Below are positions 46,349 through 56,931 of a stretch of DNA of 64,000 bases, in pieces; positions within the stretch are counted from its first letter, which is position 1; each line of letters starts with the position of its first letter. The notes below the pieces were generated by a model. The model saw only the letters and a program-made list of their open reading frames with translations, had not been told where the DNA came from and ran no database searches. The translations under genes and the position numbers were made by a program. Source of the DNA: Agaricus subrufescens (lineage: Eukaryota > Basidiomycota > Agaricomycetes > Agaricales > Agaricaceae); assembly GCA_029945375.1 (NCBI GenBank), contig CM057062.1, positions 2,681,564-2,745,563 on the forward strand, read 5' to 3'.

Positions 46349-47978
46349 CTAGGCTGTTGACACTGGAACCTGTTCAGGTTGCTGCTGTTTACCAGATTCA
46401 GCAGCCGCATGAGCTTCTGCGGTTTGGGGCACAGCGGACGATGAATCACCATCTTCCGGTGCCTTCTGAGCGTTTCTACCTTTTCCTGGGGGCGGAGGGT
46501 GGTAGACTTTCTCCTACAGAAAGAAACGTTAGGATGTATCGAGGCTGTGGCACAGCATAGATATACCTTCTTCTTTTTCTTCTCTACCTTGGCATTTGGA
46601 TCCGGGTAAGCAAGTCTCGTCACCTCCTGCCACTCCTCATTGGCCTCGAATGCCTCTCTGATGGGCTGTAACAATCGGACGATGCAATTTGCGACAGCTG
46701 TTTTTAGATCCTTTGGGTGTAACTTCCTTTCTTTGAAGTCGTTTTGCATTTCCTTAAACGACGCATAATGCGTGTTTCCACCAAACTTCGCATCACGCTC
46801 CACGGTAAAAACGGTTCCATCAGGTGCGTCGTCTGTAATAAAAGGCCTTTGATCGCCTAAGCCTGCCTCCAGCGTCGTGTCACCCTTCAATTTCGCGATA
46901 CGAAGTTCGCTAACGGGAATTAGGACTGCTTCGACGAAAGCAAGTACGCCGTTTTCCTCAATATTTCCTTCCTCGCAAAAAGCGGCTTTCAATTTTCTGC
47001 GTACAGCGTCGGGAGGGTCAAGAAGATCAATTTTTGAGTTGGGGTCTGAGGATGACATCTTTCCTCCAGCGAGACCAGGAACCATTGTGTTCATTAGATG
47101 GGCGCGCTTTTTGTATCCAAGCCGTGGAAGGTAAAGCTCAGCGAATGTGAAGATTTTTCGCTTCAAAGCGATTAATGTTCTTGCATGGATTTAACAAAGG
47201 CGCATACTCACCTGGTCCACACCTCCGAATTGGAAGTCAACTCCAAGGTATTCTTCGTCTAGGGCCTGGAGGCCGGGGTATAGCAATCCACTTAACAAAG
47301 GGCTATCCACCTGTTTCACGACCTCTGCACCGGCTTTTTTGGCATCATGCTCTGTGACCGACGCACAAAGTCTGTAATTGTCCATGGTGTACTCGGGTGT
47401 CAATTGATAAGATGATCCTTTTATGAGGACGAGTTTTGAGGTCGGAATTCCAAGCGCCGCGAATACGGTTGTGATAACGAATTGGTAGTACTTGGCGCGA
47501 TGGGCGATAAGCTCGAAGGGAGCTTTCAGGTTATCTAGAAACGCATGGATATCTACAAGTATTACAATCAAAAGGCGGTATACCGAAAATAAAGAAGAAA
47601 AATACCGGCAAAAAGAATTTTGACCTGGATTAAATTAATATTGACTCGATACCGACGATAGGGAGCCGCACCTCTACACCCGCTCTTAGGAAATCCGCGA
47701 TCTTCGTGAGAGGTACGAAATAGGCGATATGAGCTAGAAAGGAATCTCGTTGAGCAATTATGAATACATGTCAGCTAACGCATAGTACGCCTTCCAGTAG
47801 TTGCAGATCCTAAATCACTTCCATCAGCTTAATTCGTTATGTGGTGGTAAAGTTGGGCGCACCCCAATAAGCCTTCGGTGCCCGACCCTCAGCAAGGATG
47901 CTTTTGATCGAATCGCCCCCAAGAACCTCTGCGAGTCTTCGGGTTATAAGTTCGTATTTTTCGTCTGGAGTAGCCATG
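46349..47978 (-). CDS. TYS1: Cytosolic tyrosyl-tRNA synthetase
   Basis: Class I synthetase that charges tRNA-Tyr. ATG 47978 gives [20 protein letters not shown] and [13 protein letters not shown]; a micro-exon (about 47770-47790) supplies SATTGR, and the next exon [20 protein letters not shown], so the HIGH motif is the PHIAY of eukaryotic TyrRS. Then [58 protein letters not shown] with [18 protein letters not shown] and a last exon [20 protein letters not shown] rich in Pro, Ala and Gln, ending EQVPVSTA at 46349. A disordered C-terminal tail replaces the EMAP-II domain of animals, as usual in fungi. Confidence 0.93.
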
Positions 47979-48104
47979 ATGAAAGGGTATAGTGTATTTC
48001 CTGACAAGATACAGCTGACTCGATTCGGCGATCACCGCTATTTGGCTACATCATCAAGAACAAACAAACTAACAGTCACAAAAAAAACATATGTAGGTAC
48101 TAGC

Positions 48105-48905
48105 TCAGCTATTGCGTAGTTTGTTTGCCAACTCCTGGGCCTCGCTCTGAGACATCCCACAGACACTGACCAGCTTTTCGTATGCCTCCCCAGCGACTAC
48201 CTTGTTCTCCTGGCGCCTCACCTCTTTGGTCCTACCGCAACTACGACTCTGATATTCGACAAACTCGACCGTGATGTTTTTGAACCACTGTGCCGCCGGA
48301 ACCTTCCAGGGCACTACCAAAGAAGTCGACCTGATCAAGTTGTGGATCTTGTCTCTCGACTCTTCGTATTCTTCGTCGTATGCATAGCCGTTCTTCTTCT
48401 GCTTTCCTCTCGAAGCAGTGATACACGCAAAACCGGCGGGATTGATCCCATAGCTTTGGAACGTCCCCTTGTTATCCCACCACCACCGATCCATATTATC
48501 TTCCTGCTCTAGGCCGGTGATGACAATCACAATCGGGACTTTCTTCTGGCATATAACCTCCTGCAGCAGTTTCCAATTGGCAGGAACGGAGGTCTTGATC
48601 CTTGGAGCGCGCATGACGAACATCAACAAGCTAATTCCGTCGGAGAGGCTTCGCACGAGCTTGTACAGTTGGACGATAGCATCCGACTTGGGAACACGAC
48701 CTGCCTCACCCTCGTCCAAGCCGGCTGTATCCCATAGTGTCGTGGGCACACCGCGTATGTTCACTTCGAATCCTCGGCTCTCAAAGGTGCAGCCCTTGGC
48801 GCCGCTAGAAGTATCCGCTACGCTTTTATCCCCTGAAAGCATATTGACAAGGCTACTTTTTCCACCTCCCGACTCGCCAAAGAGGATGACGTTGGTTCTA
48901 GGCAT
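48105..48905 (-). CDS. Small P-loop GTPase, type II, copy 2
   Basis: Intronless, 266 residues, from ATG 48905 (MPRTNVILFGESGGGKSSLV). G1 GESGGGKSS, G2 GCTFES, G3 LWDTAGLDEGEAGRVPKSDA, G4 position IVITGLEQEDNMDRWW (TGLE), G5-like ACITASRGK. The tail VSVCGMSQSEAQELANKLRN matches the copy at 14759-15556, with which it shares gene structure and most of the length. It stands head-to-head with the type I gene at 49986. Its stop is only about 126 bp from the TyrRS start codon. Function unknown. Confidence 0.88.
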   Translation of the reverse strand: MPRTNVILFGESGGGKSSLVNMLSGDKSVADTSSGAKGCTFESRGFEVNIRGVPTTLWDTAGLDEGEAGRVPKSDAIVQLYKLVRSLSDGISLLMFVMRAPRIKTSVPANWKLLQEVICQKKVPIVIVITGLEQEDNMDRWWWDNKGTFQSYGINPAGFACITASRGKQKKNGYAYDEEYEESRDKIHNLIRSTSLVVPWKVPAAQWFKNITVEFVEYQSRSCGRTKEVRRQENKVVAGEAYEKLVSVCGMSQSEAQELANKLRNS

Positions 48906-49985
48906 GACAGAGGTATATGGATGAGAGTTTGAAAGGTGATGGTTTAAAGGTTAGTGGCTTGTTCGTCCTAATTTATATCTGATATTTGATTTGTGAATAA
49001 AACTGAGTCTAAGTCGAATCGCCGTCCCATGGGAATATAGCTGACCTAATTGACGTGTCAAGAAACTTCTGGAATTTTTACATGTCAAGTTACTCGTAAT
49101 CGATAACGAACTTCAGTTCCTTCACGAGCTTCCGTTTCGCTTCACTTTACGCAAACACTGCCATAATAATGGCGCTGTACATCTAAGGAGCACCAACAAA
49201 GCTTATACACAGGTTCTAGAATATCGGGTAACGTCTATGTGGTATTTCTCTGCTCTTTTGCTGTTGCACTACACCCAAATTGGCATAGAATATTACATCG
49301 CCTCAAACTCTACTTGTCTTCTTGAATTTATCCAAACTCTCTGCGTCCAATACCCGAAGACTTCACTCAATCTTTGTGCCGCAGTTCATGTGTCAACCTT
49401 TCTCATTACTGCGCACCACAATGAATTCTACACTAACATCCTCCGCAGTCTGCTCTTGCTTCTATATGGCTCCAACAGGCTGCAACCATGCAGTATATGT
49501 CAGTTATGCTTTGTTGGAGCTGCGTTGAATAGCCGAAAACTTCAGTCGGCCAGAGCATGTGTGCTCTTGTAATCAAGATTTCTGATTACTCCGTTCATTC
49601 CACATACTGCGATAGGTGTAGAACATCCCTTCACCGCACAGCCCACCTGATTCTCCAATACAACCTTACCTGCACCCTCCAGTGCCTCAGGCTGCTCTCC
49701 CTTTTTACTCGGTCCCCATCTCGTGTGTTAGGTCAAGCTGTGGCTGTGCGCTGCTGTAATGAGCTCTATATCGGTTTCTACGCAGCATTATCCACTTTCA
49801 TTCTTGGAGCTGATCATATAGCTAGAAGTTTCTGTTGGCAGAGGCAATTTTTCCCAATCGAAGAGTCCAAAAAGAAAGAAACGGAACTTATGGAATTTGT
49901 TTTTATGGTCTTTTCGGAAGTTGAAGTGAGGCTCTTTTAAAGTCGAGGAACGCACGATTACTTTATTCCTTACGGGTTTCAGACA
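48906..49985. promoter_or_regulatory. Shared divergent promoter region of the second GTPase pair
   Basis: A 1.08-kb gap between two start codons pointing apart. On the type II side a TTTAAA sits about 40 bp before the ATG, like the TATTTAACC of copy 1. Frames at 49237-49940 lack family resemblance and are not called as genes. Confidence 0.45.
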
Positions 49986-51487
49986 ATGCCTTTTCTTCCC
50001 TGGTCATCCTCGTCTCAGAATAGCCGCCAGCGTCCTAGAGACAGCAGTAGGTGTCGCTGCCCGGGCCCTATTCTGTCAGCTAACGCTGATGTGCTCTACT
50101 CGCACTTAGGGCAAAACAGGCAAGGCCAACAACACGGAGACACATTGGTACAGGATCATCCCTCCGACGCTCCCCCACCATCGTACCAGGAGGGCGCAGG
50201 CTATCATTATCACCAACCGCCCTATTCTCACAGTACGTCCCGCAACAATTTAGCTAAGCTCTTAATTTAAGCCACTTTCCCAGACGATGATGTCACTCGC
50301 CAACATGTGAGGGGTAGTGGTATGTGTTGTTATTTCGTCCCTTTATCCGGCTAACGTTAATGTGGCGACCCTTATTAGGGCAGAACAGAGACGATCAGCA
50401 ATACAGGAACTTTGGACAAATCCCGGCACCTCCCGCTGCCCCGCATTCGTATACTGATGGTTCAGGCCACCATCACCAACAGCTCCCTTATTCTCAAGGT
50501 TTGATCTGTAAAAGAAGTTTGTCTGGACCCTCAACCCAATCTCTTTTCCCAGGAAATCATGCTCCTCCTACCCGAACACGCGAACCACAAGGTCAGATTC
50601 ACAGGCAGTCCATCTGTGTTCAAATTTAGCCCTGACACCTGCTAGAAGCAGCCCATAGTTCGCGCTCGCGCCGAAGTCAACCGAGGGTACCCTTGTTTCG
50701 TGAGGTCGAACCCCAAGGACCTCCCAATATTGTAATTTTCGGAGAAACTGGTACCGGAAAGAGTAGTCTCATCAACATGCTCTCTGATGAGGGGACTGCC
50801 CCAGTCAGTAATCGCGCCGTCGGCTGTACTTTCGAAAGTGCGCCTTACACTGTATCCATCAACGAAAGGCGTTACACGTTGTGGGACACCGCGGGCCTAA
50901 ATGAGGGCGACGCTGGTTCCATACCAGGTGACCAAGCCCTCCGCCATCTCCGTGATCTTGTGGACAACCTGAGAGACGGCCTCAGCCTTCTTGTCTATTG
51001 TATCCGTGGATCCAGATTCCGCGATATTCTCAAAGTCAATTATGATCTTTTCACGGAAATTATTTGTCAAGGCGAAGTCCCTGTCGTAATTGTCATCACT
51101 GGACTCGAAAATGAGGATCGTATGGAAGACTGGTGGACAGAGAACGAGCGGGAGTTTATAGAGCGCAAAATGAAATTCCACGGACACGCCTGTATCACTA
51201 CGTCCAAGGGTAAGAAGAATATGTTCGAGGAGGAGTACGAGGAATCCCTGGGTACAGTCCGAGCTTTGATTGGGAGATGCTGCCCACAGAACGCTTGGGT
51301 AGTTGACTCTGATCAGTGGCTCAGTCGTATTACCTCTCGCATCCAAGATTATTATGACGCTTATAATGGTTATTCGCGCCATCCGACGGCACCATATGCG
51401 GAAGAGGGGGGGATGGCATCTAGATCATTGTTCGCGTTAGTCAAGGGATTGGTCACATTCCTGCTCATGAGCAACGGCCGTACTTAG
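49986..51487 (+). CDS. Small P-loop GTPase, type I, copy 2, with duplicated N-terminal exons
   Basis: Six exons: 49986-50046, 50110-50232, 50284-50319, 50379-50498, 50553-50591, 50646-51487. Every junction is phase 1 and the joined frame is open for 406 residues. Exons 2 and 4 are a duplicated unit: QNRQGQQHGDTL...PPPSYQEGAGYHYHQPPYSH and QNRDDQQYRNFG...PHSYTDGSGHHHQQLPYSQ, each preceded by a similar intron (branch GCTAACG, acceptor ...TTAG). PPSY matches the PPxY motif bound by WW domains. The last exon has the G domain: GETGTGKSSLINML, GCTFES, LWDTAGLNEGDAGS, ITGLENEDRMEDWW, ACITTSKGK, and a hydrophobic end SLFALVKGLVTFLLM. Donors after exons 4 and 5 (GTTTGA, GTCAGA) are weak. Paralog of the gene at 11563-12525; head-to-head with the type II gene at 48105-48905. 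Confidence 0.8.
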
Positions 51488-53027
51488 TCATTGTTTACTA
51501 CCTGCCTCCCTATGTTAGTGATGTTTGATACGTTTGATCATTCCTGTTGTGTACCCATGAGTAGTATCGCCATGTCCAGAATTGCTTGTAATCCTATGCG
51601 CCTCTTGATGATTCAACATAGTTTGATTCTATTTCCTTGTACTTTCATCATTGAGGCTAGTGTGAGGAAGACCTTAGCACCGTAGGCGGGGGCGGCATGT
51701 TGATCCCGCTGGTGGATTTATCGGCCTGTCGGGGGAATGATATCACCATCACCGGGATCATTCTGTTTCAAGTGAAGCATTGAAGGCCAGTTCATGATTC
51801 TTTTCGGCATGTAGTTGATTAATACATCACTGCCGTACTTAGCGGACGCACGTGTATCTGCATGTCGCGATTGTTGAGCGGCTTCCCTGATCATTCTCAG
51901 ACATTCTCAGATATTGTAGGGCCATATTCTGAAGTGAGTGACAGTTGACTTCCATATCGATCATGGCGGGCTTATCAGAGTTCAATATCAACCGTCAACT
52001 TTAAACTTTTGGAAGATGCCATCAAGGCATTCTCGGCTTCCTGCCGAAAATGTGTGGGATCGGCTGCTTATGAGCAAGAGCGGGTTGGGCATAGTTAATA
52101 GTGTTCTACTGCCGGATTGTTTAATCGATCAGGCTAATATAATTTGAGTAAAGAGTAATGGTATTCAAGACTACTCATAGATGGACGGGCTAATTGTAGT
52201 GCGAAACACAGCCTATTGTCTAGATTATGATGACTGTAGTTGACTATAACCTGTAGCGCAAGTTTTCGAGACGATCAAAGGGACGATGATGATAAGCGCT
52301 GCGCAGTTGGTGCGAAAAATACGGAAAGGAAGCCGCTTTAGAGGAACAGAAGTTGAAACATATGTTTTGAGACGAATCATAACAAACGGGTACTGTCATT
52401 CCTGCAGCGACTTTGACAGAAAGTCAAGATCTTCTATTCTTGGTTCACCGAACTGTTTCAATAAGGCTGTGATGGACTTGATACTCGTGTAAGCATTGAT
52501 GGATTTGATTTTTCGCGCTAGTATATATCGGGTCATCTCAGTGGTGATGACTGCAGGATGACTGTAGTTTTACAAATAGAAAAAGGAAATTGCAAAACAA
52601 ATTGAAATCAAGAGAATGGAGAAAGAGTTTATATCGTAAGGATACCACTACTAGTGCAACTTCAATGGCCGTATTTGTTTGAGATAAAAAATACAAGTGG
52701 ATAGTAGAGGATTGTTACGACCGAAAATGGAAAGATAAAATTGGGTGGTGGGATCTTGAGGTACCGAAGTACACAATGAAATACTCATAGCAACTGAGTC
52801 GTTGGCCATGATATTACTGTACACATTTACGATGGTCCAAGATCTCTCTTATGCAAAGCTTCCCTGATGTCAGGTTACACTGAGCTTCAATAAGGGCTCT
52901 GCATTCTCGGCATCAGTGATCAATCACAGGCACCTAGGGTATTGTACATAATTTTCTTTTTGAAAACTATACCCCTCATTTGGGAGCCTTATTCAATATG
53001 GCGAAGTAAGATCTTTTGTATATGTTC
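51488..53027. other. Gene-poor stretch downstream of GTPase type I copy 2
   Basis: Several short frames without family resemblance. A direct duplication of an 11-base ATTCTCAGACA-like unit occurs at about 51893-51915. No gene is supported. Confidence 0.4.
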
Positions 53028-53404
53028 ATGGCCAAGGCAAGAATTACAATTGCTCCAGAACCACGCGGCAACCCGGGCACAATACCGAGCTTCAGGTTAG
53101 TTCATCAGCGTGTAGTTTTGCATATGGAACGAAACACAGGGACTGTGTGTTTAACTATGCGCCTACTACACATATACAAACCGGTGACAAAATCACGTAA
53201 GATATCCCTTTTGTCTTTTTGTTAATACGACAGTTACCTGGGCGGGTAGAACAACCAGCTTACAACGTACCTGAACGATATGGAAGATCCAAAGTTGGCG
53301 AAGTGTTATTGTCGTTATTTCGAGGGGATTCTCTGGTTGCACTCTTCATTAATGATACCCTGACAGCTAGGCGTAGAAACTACCCTAATGTGGGAGTAGA
53401 ATAA
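53028..53404 (+). pseudogene. Possible Deltex C-terminal (DTC)-like remnant
   Basis: Two fragments read KARITIAPEPRGNPGTIPSF and, after a possible acceptor at ACGACAG, LPGRVEQPAYNVPERYGRSK then VGEVLLSLFRGDSLVALFIN. The order PG..., Y-x-P-E..GR..V..LL..F...L...I recalls the DTC domain that binds ADP-ribose and serves E3 ligases, but the conserved GTS/TTG and IHHKT motifs are missing and no clean splice joins the parts. Treat as a weak resemblance; it may be a remnant or chance. Confidence 0.22.
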
Positions 53405-54039
53405 ACCTTGAGGAAAGAACAGACGACTATCAAAACCTGCCTGGGTTTATCTTCGCGAACATCGAACGTATCGTGTTCGCGCTTGCTTGAAGAGAGCTAG
53501 TGTAGGCCAAATTTAGTAATATATATTAGGGGTCGTTGACAATCAAGTTGACAAATGGCATCGTTGGAATGCAGACCCGGGCTGATGTAGTGTATCGAGC
53601 CATTGACAATTATCCGCCAAGCAATTCCATAGAGAATGTGACAACCTTCTTACTTACCAATGCTAAGTGCTTGTGCAATACTATTTTTCAGACCTCATGG
53701 GCATCGTCCTTGGCCGTGGGAACTTTCACTGACAATTCATTTAAATCTAAGAGATCTGTACCAGATCTCTTTAAACTTCACAGCCAAATTTAGCTGCACT
53801 TGCGGAGAAACCGCTTTTGACCGGCATTAATGTACCTCATGGTTCAGCGGCACTAACACACCTCATCTGACAGGGCCTGATCATAACCCACGGTGGTTCA
53901 TATCTATTTCTGCTCTCGCCACAGAATTGATAAAAGCGGCCTGTCAAACGACGTTCTCCCCCACGTTAACCGCCCTTTGCACTCCCTCAGCCTCTATCGA
54001 GAACTCTCTCACCTCTTTCCCTAAATTATCAAGCCCACT
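53405..54039. other. Upstream region of the secreted peptide gene
   Basis: No gene supported; a TATA-like GATAAAAGC lies near 53930, about 110 bp before the peptide ATG. Confidence 0.35.
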
Positions 54040-54186
54040 ATGAAATTCAGCATTTCGCTTGCCCTCGCCGCTCTCTTTCTGGGAGCAAGTGCTCTCCCCG
54101 CGCCTGTGAACAACGAGGTCCGTGATTGGGGTTCTGGTGGATTTCCTGCGCATGACTGGAGGAGAGACGCAAAAATTTCGCAATGA
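54040..54186 (+). CDS. Small secreted peptide precursor, 48 residues
   Basis: A complete open frame too short for ordinary gene finding. MKFSISLALAALFLGASALP is a textbook signal peptide (Lys, hydrophobic core, AxA-like cleavage SALP/A). The mature part APVNNEVRDWGSGGFPAHDW is followed by RR, a dibasic Kex2-type site, and a tail DAKISQ. Aromatic and glycine content (DWGSGGFPAHDW) suggests a processed bioactive peptide rather than a structural protein. It does not end in a CaaX box, so it is not a typical basidiomycete mating pheromone. No similar copy was seen in the window. Single exon; a purine-poor leader precedes the ATG. Confidence 0.6.
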   Translation: MKFSISLALAALFLGASALPAPVNNEVRDWGSGGFPAHDWRRDAKISQ

Positions 54187-56931
54187 TGAAGGGAATATGC
54201 GGCGAGTAAGCTACAACTACTGGCATAATGTCAAGATATACCCTAACGAATTTAATCGTTCATAGTCGTAGCTACCTTAAACTGGCTCAGCTTGCTCTTA
54301 GCGGATTTTTGTGCCCCTGTTCTTTCTTTTTCCGACCAGTTCGTTGTAGTTGACAACGCTCGTACACTCCTTTGATGTTATTTGATTCTATGGTTACTCT
54401 CTGCAAAAAATGCTTCCTATGTCGTGTGTACATCGTGTAATCAACCATTTGTAGTTTCCGTCTTTGCCTGAACAAAACATCCGGACTTCGCCACTATCGA
54501 GGCATTATAAGGACCCGTCTCAGTAATTGATACGTCTAAATGTCACTGCGGTGAGGAGATTTCATTATCCTCTCTGATTCATGACATTGACAGTAGAACA
54601 GTTCATTGTTTCTCATTATCAGTATCTCCTGACAAACGAACCACCCGGCTGACTTGTGAGGCACAACTGATGGCAATTTTCTCCCTAAACTTTAGGCCGA
54701 GAAACCAATCTATAGCTAATTGATATTGGGTATATTATCGTGATCAAGCCTTATCCATAACGGGACTTCGACTTACACTTCCTACCCCTGTCCTACCCCA
54801 TTATTCCTCTGGACCTAAGTTAGGAGAGTGCGGAAAGTTTCTCGGTGGTTTGGAGTGGTTTATGGATCGGGAATTCCTGACATAAGACGCCCACTCCAAG
54901 TGGAATAATAGACCGTCATACTTCCAATCACAGATTCCTGTGTTGTCAGGTTCGAATCAATTTTCTCACATTATGTCACGGCCTTCCATCGGCCTCATTG
55001 ATTCCACTGCCTAACTTGGTCATAGCAGCTGCCAAGTTTTTGCCGTCTAGAATCGTCAAAAATTTATCATGATGCTTAGGCGAACTACCGCCTGCCGCCC
55101 CGGTATCGGGGCTACCTATTTGATTTGAATGAATCCAAATTGTGCCTTAAATTGGTATGCCCACCTTGCATCGATATCTGATCGATATACAAGTTCTTGA
55201 AGGGATTAATTCTTAAATCGCACGTGCGACGAATCTCTGAAATGTGTATGCTAATAAAGCGAACTTTGTTTCAATATGCCCTCCCATAACACGCTCCTTG
55301 ATATCATGATCTCGTAAGTATGATTATGAGAAAGCGGGGAGATGATTTTTAGGGACACCCAGGGTCGGGATGAGTACGCCGTCACCTCTAACCAGTCATA
55401 CCAGCTTTTTCTACTCATTATTGTTGAAGTCTGATTTCTTCTCTCTCCTTATCGTTAACTCTACAGGCGCATAATTATAAAGACTTAATGATTATGAATG
55501 CTATTGATTCACACCCGTGCTTGGTATTGACATCAAACTTCCTCAACAAAAGGATTTGCTTCCGCGCCCAACTTATTGATGCCTGCTTCTTGTTTTGATT
55601 TCTAGTAACAATCAGATTCGAAAGGACAATAAAAATTTTTATTGATGCATCCTTGCATGTTCTTGTACCACCAATGATATATGACACTGTAGTGCCTGTA
55701 CATGTGATATTTCACCCTGAAGCACAGGGTCATCCACCACAAGATCGGTTGCTGATGGAAGTATCCAAGCCTGCTCAATGTCAAGATGTCAGGAATGTGG
55801 TTTGCTCACACATCACACACCATAGAAGTCATACACAACAGTCACACAATCTTCCGCGGGGACGTGATCCTGTGACCCGATCACAAATCAATCAAATGGT
55901 TCAGGTTCTGACAATTGCTTAAGTCTTCTTCGGTCTTCCGACCGACTGCATATAATGTGCCGAAAGCTTATATCAGGTTCACTCCACAGCCAAATTCGTT
56001 GGTGTAAGTATTAAGGAAGCAGATTGCTCAGTCCGCTCTTTAAATCGAACTCGCTCCATTTAGGGTAAAGTGTTCGAGTTCGAAGCTTGAAGATCGAGCC
56101 GAGCCTTTGCCGGCTGCTCAGAGACGTAGCGTGCCGAGCTGACAGGCCCTATACTGCACTGCTTCAGTAAAAAAAAACTCCGTAAGCCTTACTTAGGCCC
56201 AGACTCAGGCCCGGGCTCCTATATAACCTGTATTCAATACCGACTACTTCAAAATTAAAAGGTTTGAATTGGGTTTGAATTACACGCCATTCTCGATGCC
56301 GTGTCATCATTGATGTTTCCTCGAAGGGGTTTCCTTTTTTTAGCAAAGGATTCTCATGCCACTGGTTTAGGGAAACGGGAAAAATTATCACAACTACCTC
56401 AAGAACATACAGTATCATACTTGCGTGTCCATCTTTACAAAATATCCTCTAACTCAAGGGCTGCCGACAACGTCAATTGCACACTCGACGTTTTGAATAT
56501 ATTCAAAGGCCCGATTTTCAAGCTCCATACCCACGACTAGAAGGAACCTTATTTTTACCTGAGCTTAATTTTGCGGCGAGGCCGGGAAATTGTTCCAATG
56601 ACGAACTTTATCAAAAAAGGAACCACGGGTGCGCCCCTTTCTCTTCTTCTGCACCTTTTTTGGTAGTACACGTCAACTTCTCGGCCCAAAGAAAGCTAAG
56701 CAGCGAAAATTGCATTGGACTATGTGAGAATGATGACATTGTGAAACGATAGCACTGAACACGTCAGGCAAGGAACTATATAGAGATAGGGCTGATCATT
56801 GCACTCAGTCAAATTAATTCGGCAGAAACCTCGAATTCAAATTAGAGCCCTAGGAAATGAAATCGAAGAAATGCAATGAAACAAATCCGTTTTAGAGTAA
56901 GATAAGAAGGGATGGAGATAAAATAATGGAA
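54187..56931. other. 2.7-kb gene-poor region
   Basis: The longest stretch without a supportable gene. It holds AT-rich segments, dispersed short frames without family resemblance (for example 55653-55922), and a partly palindromic segment around 56041-56100 (CGAACTCG ... TTCGAGTTCGAAGCTTGAAG) that may be a repeat remnant. I see no TIRs, LTRs or tRNA. Confidence 0.4.

Noticed and set aside
49237..49940. Frames of 111 and 127 residues between the second GTPase pair
   Set aside because: Cys- and Leu-rich translations without family resemblance; conserved divergent arrangement suggests promoter DNA.
54950..54960. B-box-like GGTTCGAATC suggesting a tRNA
   Set aside because: No acceptor stem, anticodon stem or A box could be built around it.
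55653..55922. 89-residue plus-strand frame in the gene-poor region
   Set aside because: No family resemblance and several His/Gln-rich stretches suggest chance; no splice partners found.
56041..56110. Palindromic TTCGAGTTCGAAGCTTGAAG segment considered as a transposon end
   Set aside because: No matching second end or target duplication was found nearby.
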